From assembly GCF_014641945.1 (NCBI RefSeq), contig NZ_BMIJ01000005.1:124001-188000 (forward strand): a DNA stretch of 64,000 nucleotides. The letters run 5' to 3'. Source of the DNA: Marinobacterium zhoushanense. GTDB taxonomy: Bacteria; Pseudomonadota; Gammaproteobacteria; Pseudomonadales; Balneatricaceae. The notes below the pieces were generated by a model, which worked only from the letters and a program-made list of their open reading frames with translations, was not told the origin of the DNA and did not search any database. The translations under genes and the position numbers were made by a program. Below, in pieces: positions 30,719-39,983 of this stretch (position 1 is the first letter of the stretch; every line of letters starts with the position of its first letter).

Positions 30719-32197
30719 GTGTCAGTCACAGAAGAGGCGGGTCTGCTGGATGCAGCCACCTGGAACGGGCGGATCTTCGACGGTAGCTGGCGAGTAGCCA
30801 ACGGTGGCAGTGCTGCGGTGGTGGAGCCGGCGACCGGCGAAGAGCTGACTCGAGTCGGGATGGGTGATGCTGCCGATATCGCGATAGCCGCGCGCGCCGC
30901 ATCCGAAGTGCAGGCCGCCTGGGCGGCAATGCCCCCCCGCGAGATGGCGGCCATATTCACGCGCGCTGCCAACCTGATCGAAGCGGAGACGGAATCGGCA
31001 CGGATGTGGATCGCGCGCGAAAGCGGCGCCATCTTCGCCAAGGCCGAGCATGAACTGCGTGAAGCGGCCGTCATTTTGCGCCGTTCCGCCGGCATGCTGC
31101 TCGACCCGCACCACGGTCTGGTGCTGCCCTCGGCACCCGGTGCGCTGTCGTACGCCAAGCGCACGCCGTTGGGCGTGGTCGGCGTCATTTCTCCTTTCAA
31201 CTTCCCGTTGATCCTGTCGATCCGTGCGGTGGCACCGGCATTGGCGGCGGGCAACAGTGTCGTCCTCAAGCCCGATCCGCGTACGCCGATCAGCGGCGGT
31301 TTCCTGATTGCGCGGCTGCTGGAGAAGGCTGGGCTGCCGAAGGGCGTTCTGCATGTAATACCGGGGCAGGGCGATGCCGGGGAGGCGCTCTGTACCGATC
31401 CGCATGTGCGGATGATCGCGTTTACCGGCTCCACCGCCGTGGGGCGTCGCGTAGGCGAGCTGGCCGGACGACACCTGAAGAAGGTGATGCTGGAGCTGGG
31501 CGGCAAGAACCCGTTGATCATCGCCGAGGATGCCGATCTGGATCTGGCAACCAGTGCCGCCGCGTTCGGGGCCTGGTTCCATCAGGGTCAGATCTGCATG
31601 GCCTCGGGGCGGATCATCGTCCACGAGTCTATAGCACCGCAGCTGATCGAGCGTCTGGTGACGAAAGCGAACCACCTGCCGGTGGGCGATCCCGCCGGAG
31701 GTCAGGTGGCACTGGGGCCGATCATCAACGACTCCCAACTGGCACGTCTCGATGCCATCGTGCAGGACAGCATCGCTGCCGGGGCGGTGCTGGAGGCCGG
31801 CGGTACCCACGAGGGGCGTTTCTACAAACCGACCGTGCTCTCCGGCGTCAAGCCGGGGATGCGTGCCTACAGCGACGAGTTCTTCGGTCCCGTCGCCAGC
31901 ATTATCAGCTACGCCACCGACGAGGAGGCGATCGCCATCGCCAACGACACCGAATACGGGCTGTCGGCAGGCGTCATCTCCGGCTCCCTCGGGCGGGCGC
32001 TGGCGATCGGCGATCGGCTCGATGCCGGCATGGTGCATATCAACGACCAGACCGTAAACGACGAGTGCACCAACCCGTTCGGCGGGCGCGGCGCATCGGG
32101 TAACGGCGGCAGCATCGGCGGACCGGCCGACTGGGACGAGTTTACCCAGTGGCAGTGGTTCACGGTGAAGGAGGCGCCTAGGGCCTATCCGTTCTGA
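30719..32197 (+). CDS. Aryl-aldehyde (benzaldehyde-type) dehydrogenase, AreC-like
   Basis: Oxidises an aldehyde to its acid with NAD(P). The frame is open from 30557, but that stretch contains the sigma-54 promoter. The GTG at 30719 with GGAGG eight bases upstream is therefore the start, giving 492 residues. ALDH marks are SPFNFPLILSIR, the cofactor motif FTGSTAVGRR, the catalytic Glu in LELGGKNP and the catalytic Cys in QGQICMASGR. The closest families known to me are benzaldehyde/vanillin/salicylaldehyde dehydrogenases (XylC, AreC, Vdh). Being first in the sigma-54 operon, next to an esterase and an aryl-alcohol dehydrogenase, supports an aromatic aldehyde as substrate. Confidence 0.88.
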   Translation: MSVTEEAGLLDAATWNGRIFDGSWRVANGGSAAVVEPATGEELTRVGMGDAADIAIAARAASEVQAAWAAMPPREMAAIFTRAANLIEAETESARMWIARESGAIFAKAEHELREAAVILRRSAGMLLDPHHGLVLPSAPGALSYAKRTPLGVVGVISPFNFPLILSIRAVAPALAAGNSVVLKPDPRTPISGGFLIARLLEKAGLPKGVLHVIPGQGDAGEALCTDPHVRMIAFTGSTAVGRRVGELAGRHLKKVMLELGGKNPLIIAEDADLDLATSAAAFGAWFHQGQICMASGRIIVHESIAPQLIERLVTKANHLPVGDPAGGQVALGPIINDSQLARLDAIVQDSIAAGAVLEAGGTHEGRFYKPTVLSGVKPGMRAYSDEFFGPVASIISYATDEEAIAIANDTEYGLSAGVISGSLGRALAIGDRLDAGMVHINDQTVNDECTNPFGGRGASGNGGSIGGPADWDEFTQWQWFTVKEAPRAYPF

Positions 32198-32282
32198 CAG
32201 ATTTCGATTTCCTGCGACCGGTCGGATCTTCCCCCTTCGTTCCGCCCCCTCGCAGGGTTGTTAACAAGCCAAGGAGTAAAAT

Positions 32283-33902
32283 ATGAATAACAATGCTCGC
32301 TTAAGGCCTCTTGCCGTCGCCGTAGCCCTGGGGTCGGCCCTCTGGTTGCCTCAGGCGCAGGCGTTCAAACTCGACACCGACAACTCGGATGTCAGCCTGC
32401 GCTGGGACAACACCTTCAAGTACAGTACGGCCTTCCGTCTGCAGGACAGGTCCGATGTGCTGGTCAACGACGTCAACTACGACGACGGCGACCGCAACTT
32501 CGATAAGGGGCTGATCTCCAACCGGGTCGACTGGCTTAGTGAGTTCGACGGTCGCTACAAGAACCTCGGTTTCCGTGTCAGCGGTGCGGCCTGGTATGAC
32601 GACGTCTATAACCAGAGCAACGACAACGACTCCCCGTTCACCAACAACGCCACCAGCGTCGATTCGGACGAGTTCACCGACGAGACCCGCGATGTGCACG
32701 GTCGCAAGGCCGAACTGCTCGATGCCTTTGTCTACGGCAACTTCGATCTCGGCGAGATGCGCAGCAACCTGCGTCTGGGCCGCCACTCGCTGGTTTACGG
32801 CGAAACCCTGTTCTTCGGTGCCAACGGTATCGCCGATGCTCAGGGACCAGTCGATCTGATCAAGCTGCTGTCGGTGCCCAGCTCCCAGTTCAAGGAGGTG
32901 CTGCGCCCCGTCAATCAACTCTCCGCAACGCTGCAATTGAACTGGGAGACCTCGATCGGTGCGTACTACCAGTTCGATTGGGAGGAGACCCGGCTGCCGG
33001 GCGTCGGCAGCTATCTGTCCAATATCGACTGGGCCGGCCCCGGTACCGAGTCGCTGATCGCCGGTCCCAGCGTGATCTGGAACCATGCCTCCGATGTCGA
33101 GCCGGAGGATGAAGGGCAGGGCGGTATCCAACTGCGTTATGCGCCCGAAGACAGCAGTATCGAGTATGGGCTCTACTTCGCACGTTACCACGCCAAAACG
33201 CCCTCCGGCTTCTACTTCAATCCGGTCGATCAGACGATCCGCACCGTGTATCACGAGGGCATCCGCACCTACGGTGCCAGCGCGACAACATCGATCGGTC
33301 AGTTGAACCTGGCAGCGGAGGTGTCGATCCGCGACAACGCACCGCTGAACAGCGATCCGGTCATCGTGCTGCCGGGCATGGCGGCCGATAACGACGACAA
33401 CGCGCTCTACGCCGTGGGTAGAACGGCACACGCCAACCTGTCCGGTATCTACGTGATGCAGCCGAACAGCCTCTGGGATGGCGGTGCGCTGATCGGTGAG
33501 TTGGCCTGGAACCGGGTGCTGTCAGTCACAAAGAACGAGAGCGCACTGGACCCCAACGCCACGCGCGATGCCTGGGCGATGCGGATGATCTTCAATCCGG
33601 CCTACTTCCAGGTACTGCCGGGGCTGGATATCGAGCTGCCGATCGGCCTCGGTTACAACTTCAAGGGCCGCTCCGGCGCAGTGGCCAACATGAATGGCGG
33701 CGCCACCCACGGCGGCGACTTCAGCATCGGCGTCAACGGCACCTACCAGAACAGCTGGAAGTTCGGGGCGAGCTACGTGAACTTCTTCGGCGACGAGTTC
33801 AGCTTCGTCACGCCGCAGAACAATCCGGCCCCGGCGCTCTCCTTCCAGCAGACCCGTGGCGATCGCGACTTCATCTCGCTGTACGTTCAGCGCACCTTCT
33901 AA
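32283..33902 (+). CDS. DUF1302 family outer-membrane protein
   Basis: 539 residues. A clear signal peptide ends at PQAQA-FKLDTD (about residue 27). The rest is rich in alternating aromatic and polar residues and Asn/Asp-Gly turns (VSLRWDNTFKYSTAFRLQ) and ends in aromatic FISLYVQRTF, the sort of C-terminal Phe used by outer-membrane beta-barrels. DUF1302 proteins usually occur with DUF1329, YCF48 and RND/MMPL genes in operons for growth on hydrophobic compounds, exactly as here. The transported substance is not known. AAGGAG precedes the ATG at a normal distance. Confidence 0.85.
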   Translation: MNNNARLRPLAVAVALGSALWLPQAQAFKLDTDNSDVSLRWDNTFKYSTAFRLQDRSDVLVNDVNYDDGDRNFDKGLISNRVDWLSEFDGRYKNLGFRVSGAAWYDDVYNQSNDNDSPFTNNATSVDSDEFTDETRDVHGRKAELLDAFVYGNFDLGEMRSNLRLGRHSLVYGETLFFGANGIADAQGPVDLIKLLSVPSSQFKEVLRPVNQLSATLQLNWETSIGAYYQFDWEETRLPGVGSYLSNIDWAGPGTESLIAGPSVIWNHASDVEPEDEGQGGIQLRYAPEDSSIEYGLYFARYHAKTPSGFYFNPVDQTIRTVYHEGIRTYGASATTSIGQLNLAAEVSIRDNAPLNSDPVIVLPGMAADNDDNALYAVGRTAHANLSGIYVMQPNSLWDGGALIGELAWNRVLSVTKNESALDPNATRDAWAMRMIFNPAYFQVLPGLDIELPIGLGYNFKGRSGAVANMNGGATHGGDFSIGVNGTYQNSWKFGASYVNFFGDEFSFVTPQNNPAPALSFQQTRGDRDFISLYVQRTF

Positions 33903-33926
33903 TCGAACTCGGTGGAGATAAAAATA

Positions 33927-35285
33927 ATGAAATTGACAGTTCAAGCATTGGTGGCCGGTGCCGCTCTCAGCCTGTCGGCGTCGATGGCGCTGGCTGCAGT
34001 GGATGCGCAAACGGCAGATCAGCTTAAATCCAATCTGACCCCCTTTGGTGCCGAAAAGGCCGGTAACGCCGAGGGTACCATTCCCGCCTGGGACGGCGGC
34101 TATACCAGCGTCGCGCCGGGCTATGAGAACGGAGCGCCGCGCCCCGATCCTTTCGCCGGCGAAAAGCCGCTGTTCTCGATCACCGCGGCCAATATGGCCG
34201 AGTACAGCGACAAGCTGAATGATGGTGTAAAGGCGCTGTTCGCGAAAAATCCGGACTTCCGCATGGATATCTATCCCAGCCACCGTACCGCGGCCGCGCC
34301 GCAATGGGTCTATGACAACACCTTCAGCAATGCGACCAGTGCGCAGATGGGTGCGGACAAGAACTCGGTCAGCGGGGCCTTCGGTGGTATCCCCTTCCCG
34401 ATCCCGGCCGATGGTACCGAGGCGATGTGGAACCACCGCTTGAGCTGGTTCGGCGAGTCGGTGCGCTATGCGTTGCGCACCTTCATCGTCACCGCCGACG
34501 GCAACCGGGCGCTGGCCAGCGAGGGCGAGGAGCTGATCCAGGCGCCCTACTACTACAAGGGCGGCAGCGCCGAGTCCTATGATGGCAACTATCAGTTGGG
34601 CCGCTTCATCGTCTCCGGGCCGGCGTCGAAGGCGGGCGAAGCGATCCTGGTACATGACACCTCCGCCGAGGGCAAGAAGCGGAACATCTGGCAGTACCTG
34701 GTGGGTCAGCGCCGGGTGCGCAAGGCGCCCTCCGTCGCTTACGACACGCCCGACTTCGTCACCTCCGGCGTCGGTCTGTTCGACGAGGCGTTCATGATGT
34801 TCGGCCCGATCGACCGTCATGACTACACCTTGGTCGGCAAGCAGGAGCTGTATATCCCGTACAACAACAACGGTGCCGCACTGGCGGATATCGACGAGTT
34901 GATGGGCGAGCACTACCTCAATCCGGACAAGGTGCGCTGGGAGCTGCACCGGGTCTGGGTGGTGGACGGCAACCTGAAACAGGGGCAGCGCCATACCGTG
35001 CCCAAACGCCGCTACTACATCGACGAGGACAGCTGGCACATCGTGCTGTTCGACGGCTGGGATGCCAAGGGCGATCTGTGGCGCATGAACTACTCGCTGA
35101 CCTACCTGGTACCGGAACTGCCGGCGCTGGTCACCAACGTGATGTGGGGTGGCTACGACCTGCAGACCGGCGCCTACTACTTCAATGCGGCGATGAACGG
35201 CGGTACTCCGCACTACGAGATCAGCGAGCCGATCTCCGAGAACAACTGGAGTCCGGTCGAGCTGGCCAACCGTGGTGCTCGTTAA
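33927..35285 (+). CDS. DUF1329 family periplasmic or outer-membrane-associated protein
   Basis: 452 residues from the ATG at 33927; the frame can be read from a GTG at 33912 but that overlaps the GGAG ribosome binding site. The signal peptide (MKLTVQALVAGAALSLS) ends at ALAAVDA. The body shows typical DUF1329 motifs such as PFGAEKAGNAEGTIPAW, YKGGSAESYDG and the RRYYIDEDSWHIV region. The fold is thought to resemble the lipid-binding LolA/LolB type, which would suit carrying a hydrophobic molecule. It follows the DUF1302 gene by 24 bases. Confidence 0.85.
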   Translation: MKLTVQALVAGAALSLSASMALAAVDAQTADQLKSNLTPFGAEKAGNAEGTIPAWDGGYTSVAPGYENGAPRPDPFAGEKPLFSITAANMAEYSDKLNDGVKALFAKNPDFRMDIYPSHRTAAAPQWVYDNTFSNATSAQMGADKNSVSGAFGGIPFPIPADGTEAMWNHRLSWFGESVRYALRTFIVTADGNRALASEGEELIQAPYYYKGGSAESYDGNYQLGRFIVSGPASKAGEAILVHDTSAEGKKRNIWQYLVGQRRVRKAPSVAYDTPDFVTSGVGLFDEAFMMFGPIDRHDYTLVGKQELYIPYNNNGAALADIDELMGEHYLNPDKVRWELHRVWVVDGNLKQGQRHTVPKRRYYIDEDSWHIVLFDGWDAKGDLWRMNYSLTYLVPELPALVTNVMWGGYDLQTGAYYFNAAMNGGTPHYEISEPISENNWSPVELANRGAR

Positions 35286-35328
35286 CAGCTGAGACAGTCC
35301 GATGAGACCGTCTGAAAAGTCCCGTCCC

Positions 35329-35354
35329 GTGGCGCCGGAGGTTTCCGGCGTCAC
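35329..35354 (+). other. Intra-operon hairpin between DUF1329 and YCF48 genes
   Basis: GTGGCGCCGGA (35329-35339) and TCCGGCGTCAC (35344-35354) pair in 10 of 11 positions around a GGTT loop. No T-run follows. A second, weaker hairpin (AGACAGTC with GACCGTCT) lies just upstream at about 35292-35313. They may stabilise or cut the polycistronic mRNA. Confidence 0.55.
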
Positions 35355-35377
35355 GCGGCACGGAGGGAGAGTGAGTT

Positions 35378-36475
35378 ATGACCGGATTTGGCACTTCATC
35401 AGTATTAACCACTTCAGTATTAACCAGAGTATTGCCGGTGTGTGCGGCATTGCTGTTGGGCGCGCCGATCTGGAGCGCCACGGCCCTGGCCGCCACCGGC
35501 TACAGTGGTTTGGACAAGCCGGCACAGATCTCGCCGCTGGCGTTGCACAAGTCGATGCTGGCGGTCGCGCGCGCCAGCGAGCGTCTGGTGGCGGTCGGCG
35601 AAGAGGGCACGGTGCTGCTGTCGGACGACAACGGCGTCTCCTGGCGTCAGGCCCAACAGGTGCCGACCTCGGCGGCGCTGACCGCGGTGCAGTTCGTCGA
35701 TGCCGACAAGGGCTGGGCCGTTGGCCATCTGGGTGTGGTATTGACCACCGACGACGGCGGCCAGAGCTGGCGCAAGCAGCTGGACGGTATTCAGGCGGCA
35801 CAGCTCGCGCTGGAGCACGCCAGGGCACGGGGCGACGAATCGGCGTTGAGTTCAGCGCAGTATCTGGTCGACGACGGCCCCGACAAGCCGTTCCTGAACC
35901 TGTTTTTCCTTAACGAGCGCACCGGCTTCGTGTTCGGTGCCTATAACCTGATCTTCCGTACCGACGACGGCGGCGACAGCTGGACACCCTGGCTGGATCG
36001 CGTGGAAAACCCGATGGGGATGCATTTGTACGGCATGGCCCAGTCCGACGGCGTGCTGATGCTGGCGGGTGAGCAGGGCAGTCTGGTGCGTTCCAGCGAC
36101 GGCGGACAACACTTCGACGCGATCGACTCCCCCTACGAGGGCAGCTACTTCGGCATTATCGCCGAAGCGGATGGCGCATTCGTCGCCTACGGTCTGCGCG
36201 GCAACGCCTTCCGCAGCGAGGATGGCGGCGAGAGCTGGGTTGCATTGGATACCGGACAGGGCGAAACGCTGACCGCGGCGACCAACCTTTCCGACGGCCG
36301 CCTGCTGCTGACCAGCCAGGCCGGTGGCGTGCTGGTCGATCGCGACGGACAGCCTTTCACACGACTGCCCGATCTGCCGCCACTGCCGCTGTCCGGCGTG
36401 GTGCAGGCCGCCGATGGCGCGCCGGTGGTCACCAGTCTTGCCGGGGTTCACCGTTTCGACGCGGTAGAGGAGTAG
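35378..36475 (+). CDS. YCF48-type beta-propeller protein, exported
   Basis: 365 residues. An N-terminal signal segment (VLPVCAALLLGAPIWSATALA) is followed by about five Asp-box repeats: SDDNGVSWR, TTDDGGQSWR, RTDDGGDSWT, RSSDGGQHFD and RSEDGGESWV. This spacing is that of the photosystem II assembly factor Ycf48/HCF136 family, whose bacterial members form seven-bladed propellers. In this gene set it is a constant partner of the RND protein encoded next; a scaffold role in the periplasm is inferred. An 11-bp direct repeat (35401-35411, 35416-35426) codes the repeated SVLT in the signal peptide. GGAGGG precedes the ATG. Confidence 0.85.
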   Translation: MTGFGTSSVLTTSVLTRVLPVCAALLLGAPIWSATALAATGYSGLDKPAQISPLALHKSMLAVARASERLVAVGEEGTVLLSDDNGVSWRQAQQVPTSAALTAVQFVDADKGWAVGHLGVVLTTDDGGQSWRKQLDGIQAAQLALEHARARGDESALSSAQYLVDDGPDKPFLNLFFLNERTGFVFGAYNLIFRTDDGGDSWTPWLDRVENPMGMHLYGMAQSDGVLMLAGEQGSLVRSSDGGQHFDAIDSPYEGSYFGIIAEADGAFVAYGLRGNAFRSEDGGESWVALDTGQGETLTAATNLSDGRLLLTSQAGGVLVDRDGQPFTRLPDLPPLPLSGVVQAADGAPVVTSLAGVHRFDAVEE

Positions 36476-36479
36476 AGTC

Positions 36480-38963
36480 TTGAGTACCGACAATAAAAAC
36501 CGCTCCGGAGCCGGCGCAAGCCATCTGGAGGATTTCGATCTGCATTCGGGGTCGCCGTTGGAGCGGCTAATATTCAACCGCCGTGCACTGGTTCTGATCC
36601 TCTGTCTGATCGCCAGTCTGGTGCTGGCCTGGCAGGCTTCGAGCCTGCGTCTGAACGCCAGCTTCGAAAAGATGATCCCGACCGGTCACCCCTATATCGC
36701 CAACTTTCTGGACAACCGCGCCGAGCTGTCCGGGCTGGGCAACTCGATGCGGATCGCGGTGGCGGTGAAGCAGGGCACGATCTTCAGCGACGACTACCTG
36801 CGTACGCTGGCCGGTATCAACGACGAGGTCTACCTGCTGCCGGGCGTCGATCGTCCCTACATGAAATCGCTGTGGACCCCGGCCACGCGCTGGATTGCGG
36901 TGACCGAAGAGGGGCTGGAAGGTGATACTGTCATTCCCGGTGACTATGACGGTTCCGAACGTAGCCTGGAGCAGGTGCGCCTGAACGTGCAGCGCTCCGG
37001 CGAGATCGGCCAGTTGGTATCGCCCAACTTCCAGTCCAGCGTGATCTACTTACCGCTTCTGGATACCAACCCGCAGACCGGCGAGCCGCTGGACTACGGC
37101 GCGCTGTCGCGGCAGATCGAACAGATCCGCAGCAAGTATCAGGGCGGCAACATCGAGATCCATATCACCGGTTTCGCCAAGATCGTCGGCGATCTGATCG
37201 AGGGGCTGCAGCAAGTGCTTGGCTTCTTCGCCATCGCCGTCGCCGTGGCGACCGCCGTGCTCTACGGTTACACCCACTGCCTGCGCAGCGCACTGCTGGT
37301 GATGGGCTGTTCGCTGGTCGGCGTGCTCTGGCAACTGGGACTGCTGGCGCTGCTCGGCTTCGAGCTGGATCCCTACTCGATCCTGGTGCCCTTCCTGGTG
37401 TTCGCCATCGGCATCAGTCACGGCGCGCAGAAGATGAACGGCATCATGCGCGATATCGGTAGCGGGCTGCACCGCTATGTCGCTGCGCGCCACACCTTCC
37501 GTCGTCTGTTCCGTACCGGCATGGCGGCGCTGATTACCGATGCCGTCGGCTTTGCCGTACTGCTGGTGATCGATATCGGCGTGATCCGCGAACTGGCCAT
37601 CGCTGCCAGCCTCGGTGTCATGGTGCTGATCCTGACCAACCTGGTGCTGCTGCCGGTGCTGCTCTCCTTTATCGGCGTGACACCGCGCGCCGCGGCCCGT
37701 GCCGTGCGTAGCGAACCCGTCGGTGACGAAGAGGTCGAGCAGGGCCGGATCTGGCGCTTCTTCGCACGCTTTACCCAGCGCCGTTGGGCCTTGGGCGCAC
37801 TGGGTGTTGCCGCGTTGATGGCGCTGTCCGCCGGGTTCGTCAGCCGTGATCTGCAGATCGGCGATCTGGATGCCGGTGCACCGGAACTGCGCGCCGACTC
37901 GCGCTACAACCGGGACAACGCCTTTATGGTGGCGAACTATGCCGCCAGCTCCGATATCTTCGTGGTGATGGTGCAAACACCGGTGGACGGCTGTACCCGT
38001 TACAGCGTGCTGTCCAAGGTGCGTGCGCTGACCTCCGAGCTGGAGCGGTTGCCCGGTGTAGAGTCGACCAACTCCATGGCACGGCTGTCGCGTTTTGCCA
38101 TGGTGGGCTACAACGAGGGCAACTTCAAATGGCTGGAGCTGATCCCGAACGATGCCGCCCTCGGTGCGGTACAGACCCGCGCCCCGCGTGAACTGTTCAA
38201 TCAGGAGTGCAGCCTGCTCTCGGTGTACGCCTATCTGAAGGACCACAAGGCGGCCACGCTGGAGAGCGTCGTGGCCACCGTCGAAGCCTTTGCCGCCGAA
38301 CACAACGACGACGAGACTCACTTCATGTTGGCGGCCGGCAACTCCGGCATCGAGGCGGCGACCAATATCGTCGTCGAGCAGTCGATGGATCGGATGATGT
38401 ATCTGGTCTACGGCGCCGTGATCCTGCTGTGCTGGATCACCTTCCGCACCTGGCGTGGCGTTGTGGCGGCGGTGCTGCCGCTGATGCTGACCTCGGTGAT
38501 CGGTCAGGCGCTGATGGTTGAACTCGGCATCGGCATCAAAGTCGCGATTCTGCCGGTGATCGCACTGGGGGTCGGTATCGGCGTCGACTACGCACTCTAT
38601 GTGCTGTCGGTACTGCTGATCGGCCTGCGCGATGGCCAGTCGCTGGGCGATGCCTATCGTTCAGCGCTGCGCCAGACCGGCCGTATCGTGATGCTGACCG
38701 GTGCGACCCTGGCGGTGGCCGTGGCCACCTGGGTGTTCTCGCCGATCCGCTTCCAGGCCGATATGGGAATCCTGCTGGCGTTCATGTTCCTGTTCAATAT
38801 GCTCGGTGCGTTGATACTGCTGCCGGCGCTGGCGCACCTGCTGTTCCGGCCCGAGCAGGTTGAACGCTCTGGCTCAGAGCGAGAACAGACTATTGAGCAA
38901 AACGAAAGCCGCGTAGCCAAGGCGCAGTCCGACGCCTCCGCCTATGCGCTGACCGGAGATTGA
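36480..38963 (+). CDS. RND/MMPL-type transporter
   Basis: 827 residues with the duplicated topology of RND proteins: one membrane helix near residues 35-55, a periplasmic loop, five helices (residues about 240-400), then the same again (helix near 440, loop, helices about 640-790). Its size and the absence of membrane-fusion and TolC partners resemble MMPL/hydrophobe exporters rather than AcrB. The start is a TTG at 36480, preceded by GGAG inside the previous gene's end; the next Met is at residue 64, beyond the first helix. Working with the DUF1302/DUF1329/YCF48 products it may move a hydrophobic substrate across the envelope; direction is unknown. Confidence 0.87.
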   Translation: MSTDNKNRSGAGASHLEDFDLHSGSPLERLIFNRRALVLILCLIASLVLAWQASSLRLNASFEKMIPTGHPYIANFLDNRAELSGLGNSMRIAVAVKQGTIFSDDYLRTLAGINDEVYLLPGVDRPYMKSLWTPATRWIAVTEEGLEGDTVIPGDYDGSERSLEQVRLNVQRSGEIGQLVSPNFQSSVIYLPLLDTNPQTGEPLDYGALSRQIEQIRSKYQGGNIEIHITGFAKIVGDLIEGLQQVLGFFAIAVAVATAVLYGYTHCLRSALLVMGCSLVGVLWQLGLLALLGFELDPYSILVPFLVFAIGISHGAQKMNGIMRDIGSGLHRYVAARHTFRRLFRTGMAALITDAVGFAVLLVIDIGVIRELAIAASLGVMVLILTNLVLLPVLLSFIGVTPRAAARAVRSEPVGDEEVEQGRIWRFFARFTQRRWALGALGVAALMALSAGFVSRDLQIGDLDAGAPELRADSRYNRDNAFMVANYAASSDIFVVMVQTPVDGCTRYSVLSKVRALTSELERLPGVESTNSMARLSRFAMVGYNEGNFKWLELIPNDAALGAVQTRAPRELFNQECSLLSVYAYLKDHKAATLESVVATVEAFAAEHNDDETHFMLAAGNSGIEAATNIVVEQSMDRMMYLVYGAVILLCWITFRTWRGVVAAVLPLMLTSVIGQALMVELGIGIKVAILPVIALGVGIGVDYALYVLSVLLIGLRDGQSLGDAYRSALRQTGRIVMLTGATLAVAVATWVFSPIRFQADMGILLAFMFLFNMLGALILLPALAHLLFRPEQVERSGSEREQTIEQNESRVAKAQSDASAYALTGD

Positions 38964-38967
38964 TGCC

Positions 38968-39900
38968 ATGTTAGATCCACAGATCCGGGCCCTGCTTGAG
39001 CAGGCCCGAGAGGCCGGGGCGCCCGACTTTGCCGACCTGCCGCCGGCGGTGGCCCGCGAGATGTACAGCCAGATCCTGGCCGCTACCGACCTGCCGGTGC
39101 CCGCCGAGGTGGCGCTCAGCGAGCGCACGATGGCTGGGCCGGGCGGCGAGCTGATATTGCGCTGCTACCGCCCTGCGAAGGCCGAGGTGCGGGGGGCAGT
39201 GCTCTACCTGCACGGCGGCGGTTTCGTTGTCGGTACGCCAAGCGATTATGACGGCGTCGCCGGCACCATCGCGGCACTGAGCGGCTGTCTGGTGGTGCAG
39301 GTCGACTACCGCCTGGCCCCGGAGCACCCCTTCCCGGCGGCGGTGGAGGACAGCTACGCCGCCTTGGTCTGGCTGCGCGAACAGGCAACTGAGTTGGGGA
39401 TAGATCCGGCCCGTATCGCCATCGCCGGCGACAGCGCCGGCGCCAACCTCAGTGCCGTATGCGCGCTGCTGGCGCGCGACCGTGGCGGCCCTGCTTTGGC
39501 GTTGCAGTGCCTGATCTACCCGGCGACCGCCAACGGTCAGGTGCAGTATGACTCCTACCGCCGTTTCGGTGCGGGCTATACCCTGACCAGCCGCGCCATG
39601 AGCTACTTCATGGGACATTACCTGACCGGCAGCGACGCACCGGCGGATATGCGCATGGCGCCGCTGAGTGCGCCCGATCTCTCCGGGCTGCCGCCGGCAC
39701 TGGTACAGGTGGCGGGGTACGACCCGTTGCGCGACGAGGGGATCGCCTATGCCGAAGCGATGGCTGCGGCCGGTACCTCGGTCACGCTGGTGGAGTACGC
39801 AAGCCTGGCGCACGGTTATATCAGTATGGCCGGGATCAGTGCAGGGGCGCGGCTGGCGCTGGAGCAGGTAGCGACGGCGTTACTTCGGGCAGTGGCCTGA
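38968..39900 (+). CDS. HSL-family alpha/beta hydrolase (esterase), AreA-like
   Basis: 310 residues. The oxyanion-hole motif is HGGG at 82-85 (LYLHGGGFVVGT) and the nucleophile elbow GDSAG at 154-158 with Ser156. The acid is in VAGYDPLRDEG and the catalytic His in LAHGYISM. These place it in lipase/esterase family IV (hormone-sensitive lipase-like). It has no signal peptide, so it works in the cytoplasm. With the adjacent alcohol and aldehyde dehydrogenases it could release an aryl alcohol from its ester, as AreA does in Acinetobacter; the natural ester is not known. It starts four bases after the RND stop. Confidence 0.88.
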   Translation: MLDPQIRALLEQAREAGAPDFADLPPAVAREMYSQILAATDLPVPAEVALSERTMAGPGGELILRCYRPAKAEVRGAVLYLHGGGFVVGTPSDYDGVAGTIAALSGCLVVQVDYRLAPEHPFPAAVEDSYAALVWLREQATELGIDPARIAIAGDSAGANLSAVCALLARDRGGPALALQCLIYPATANGQVQYDSYRRFGAGYTLTSRAMSYFMGHYLTGSDAPADMRMAPLSAPDLSGLPPALVQVAGYDPLRDEGIAYAEAMAAAGTSVTLVEYASLAHGYISMAGISAGARLALEQVATALLRAVA

Positions 39901-39925
39901 CTAGGATTTGGTAATCGCTTTACGA

Positions 39926-39958
39926 TCGTCGGCGGAGCGAATCCGGCCCCGCCGACGA
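39926..39958 (+). other. Intra-operon hairpin between esterase and alcohol dehydrogenase genes
   Basis: TCGTCGGCGG (39926-39935) and CCGCCGACGA (39949-39958) form a perfect 10-bp stem with a 13-base loop and no following T-run. It is the second strong hairpin inside this operon. Confidence 0.55.
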
Positions 39959-39983
39959 CAAACAATAATAAAGGAGTCTTGCC

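Noticed and set aside
33522..35354. 610-codon open frame antisense to the DUF1302 and DUF1329 genes
   Set aside because: It spans two well-supported plus-strand genes and their gap; the translation is Gly/Arg/His/Val-rich with no domain.
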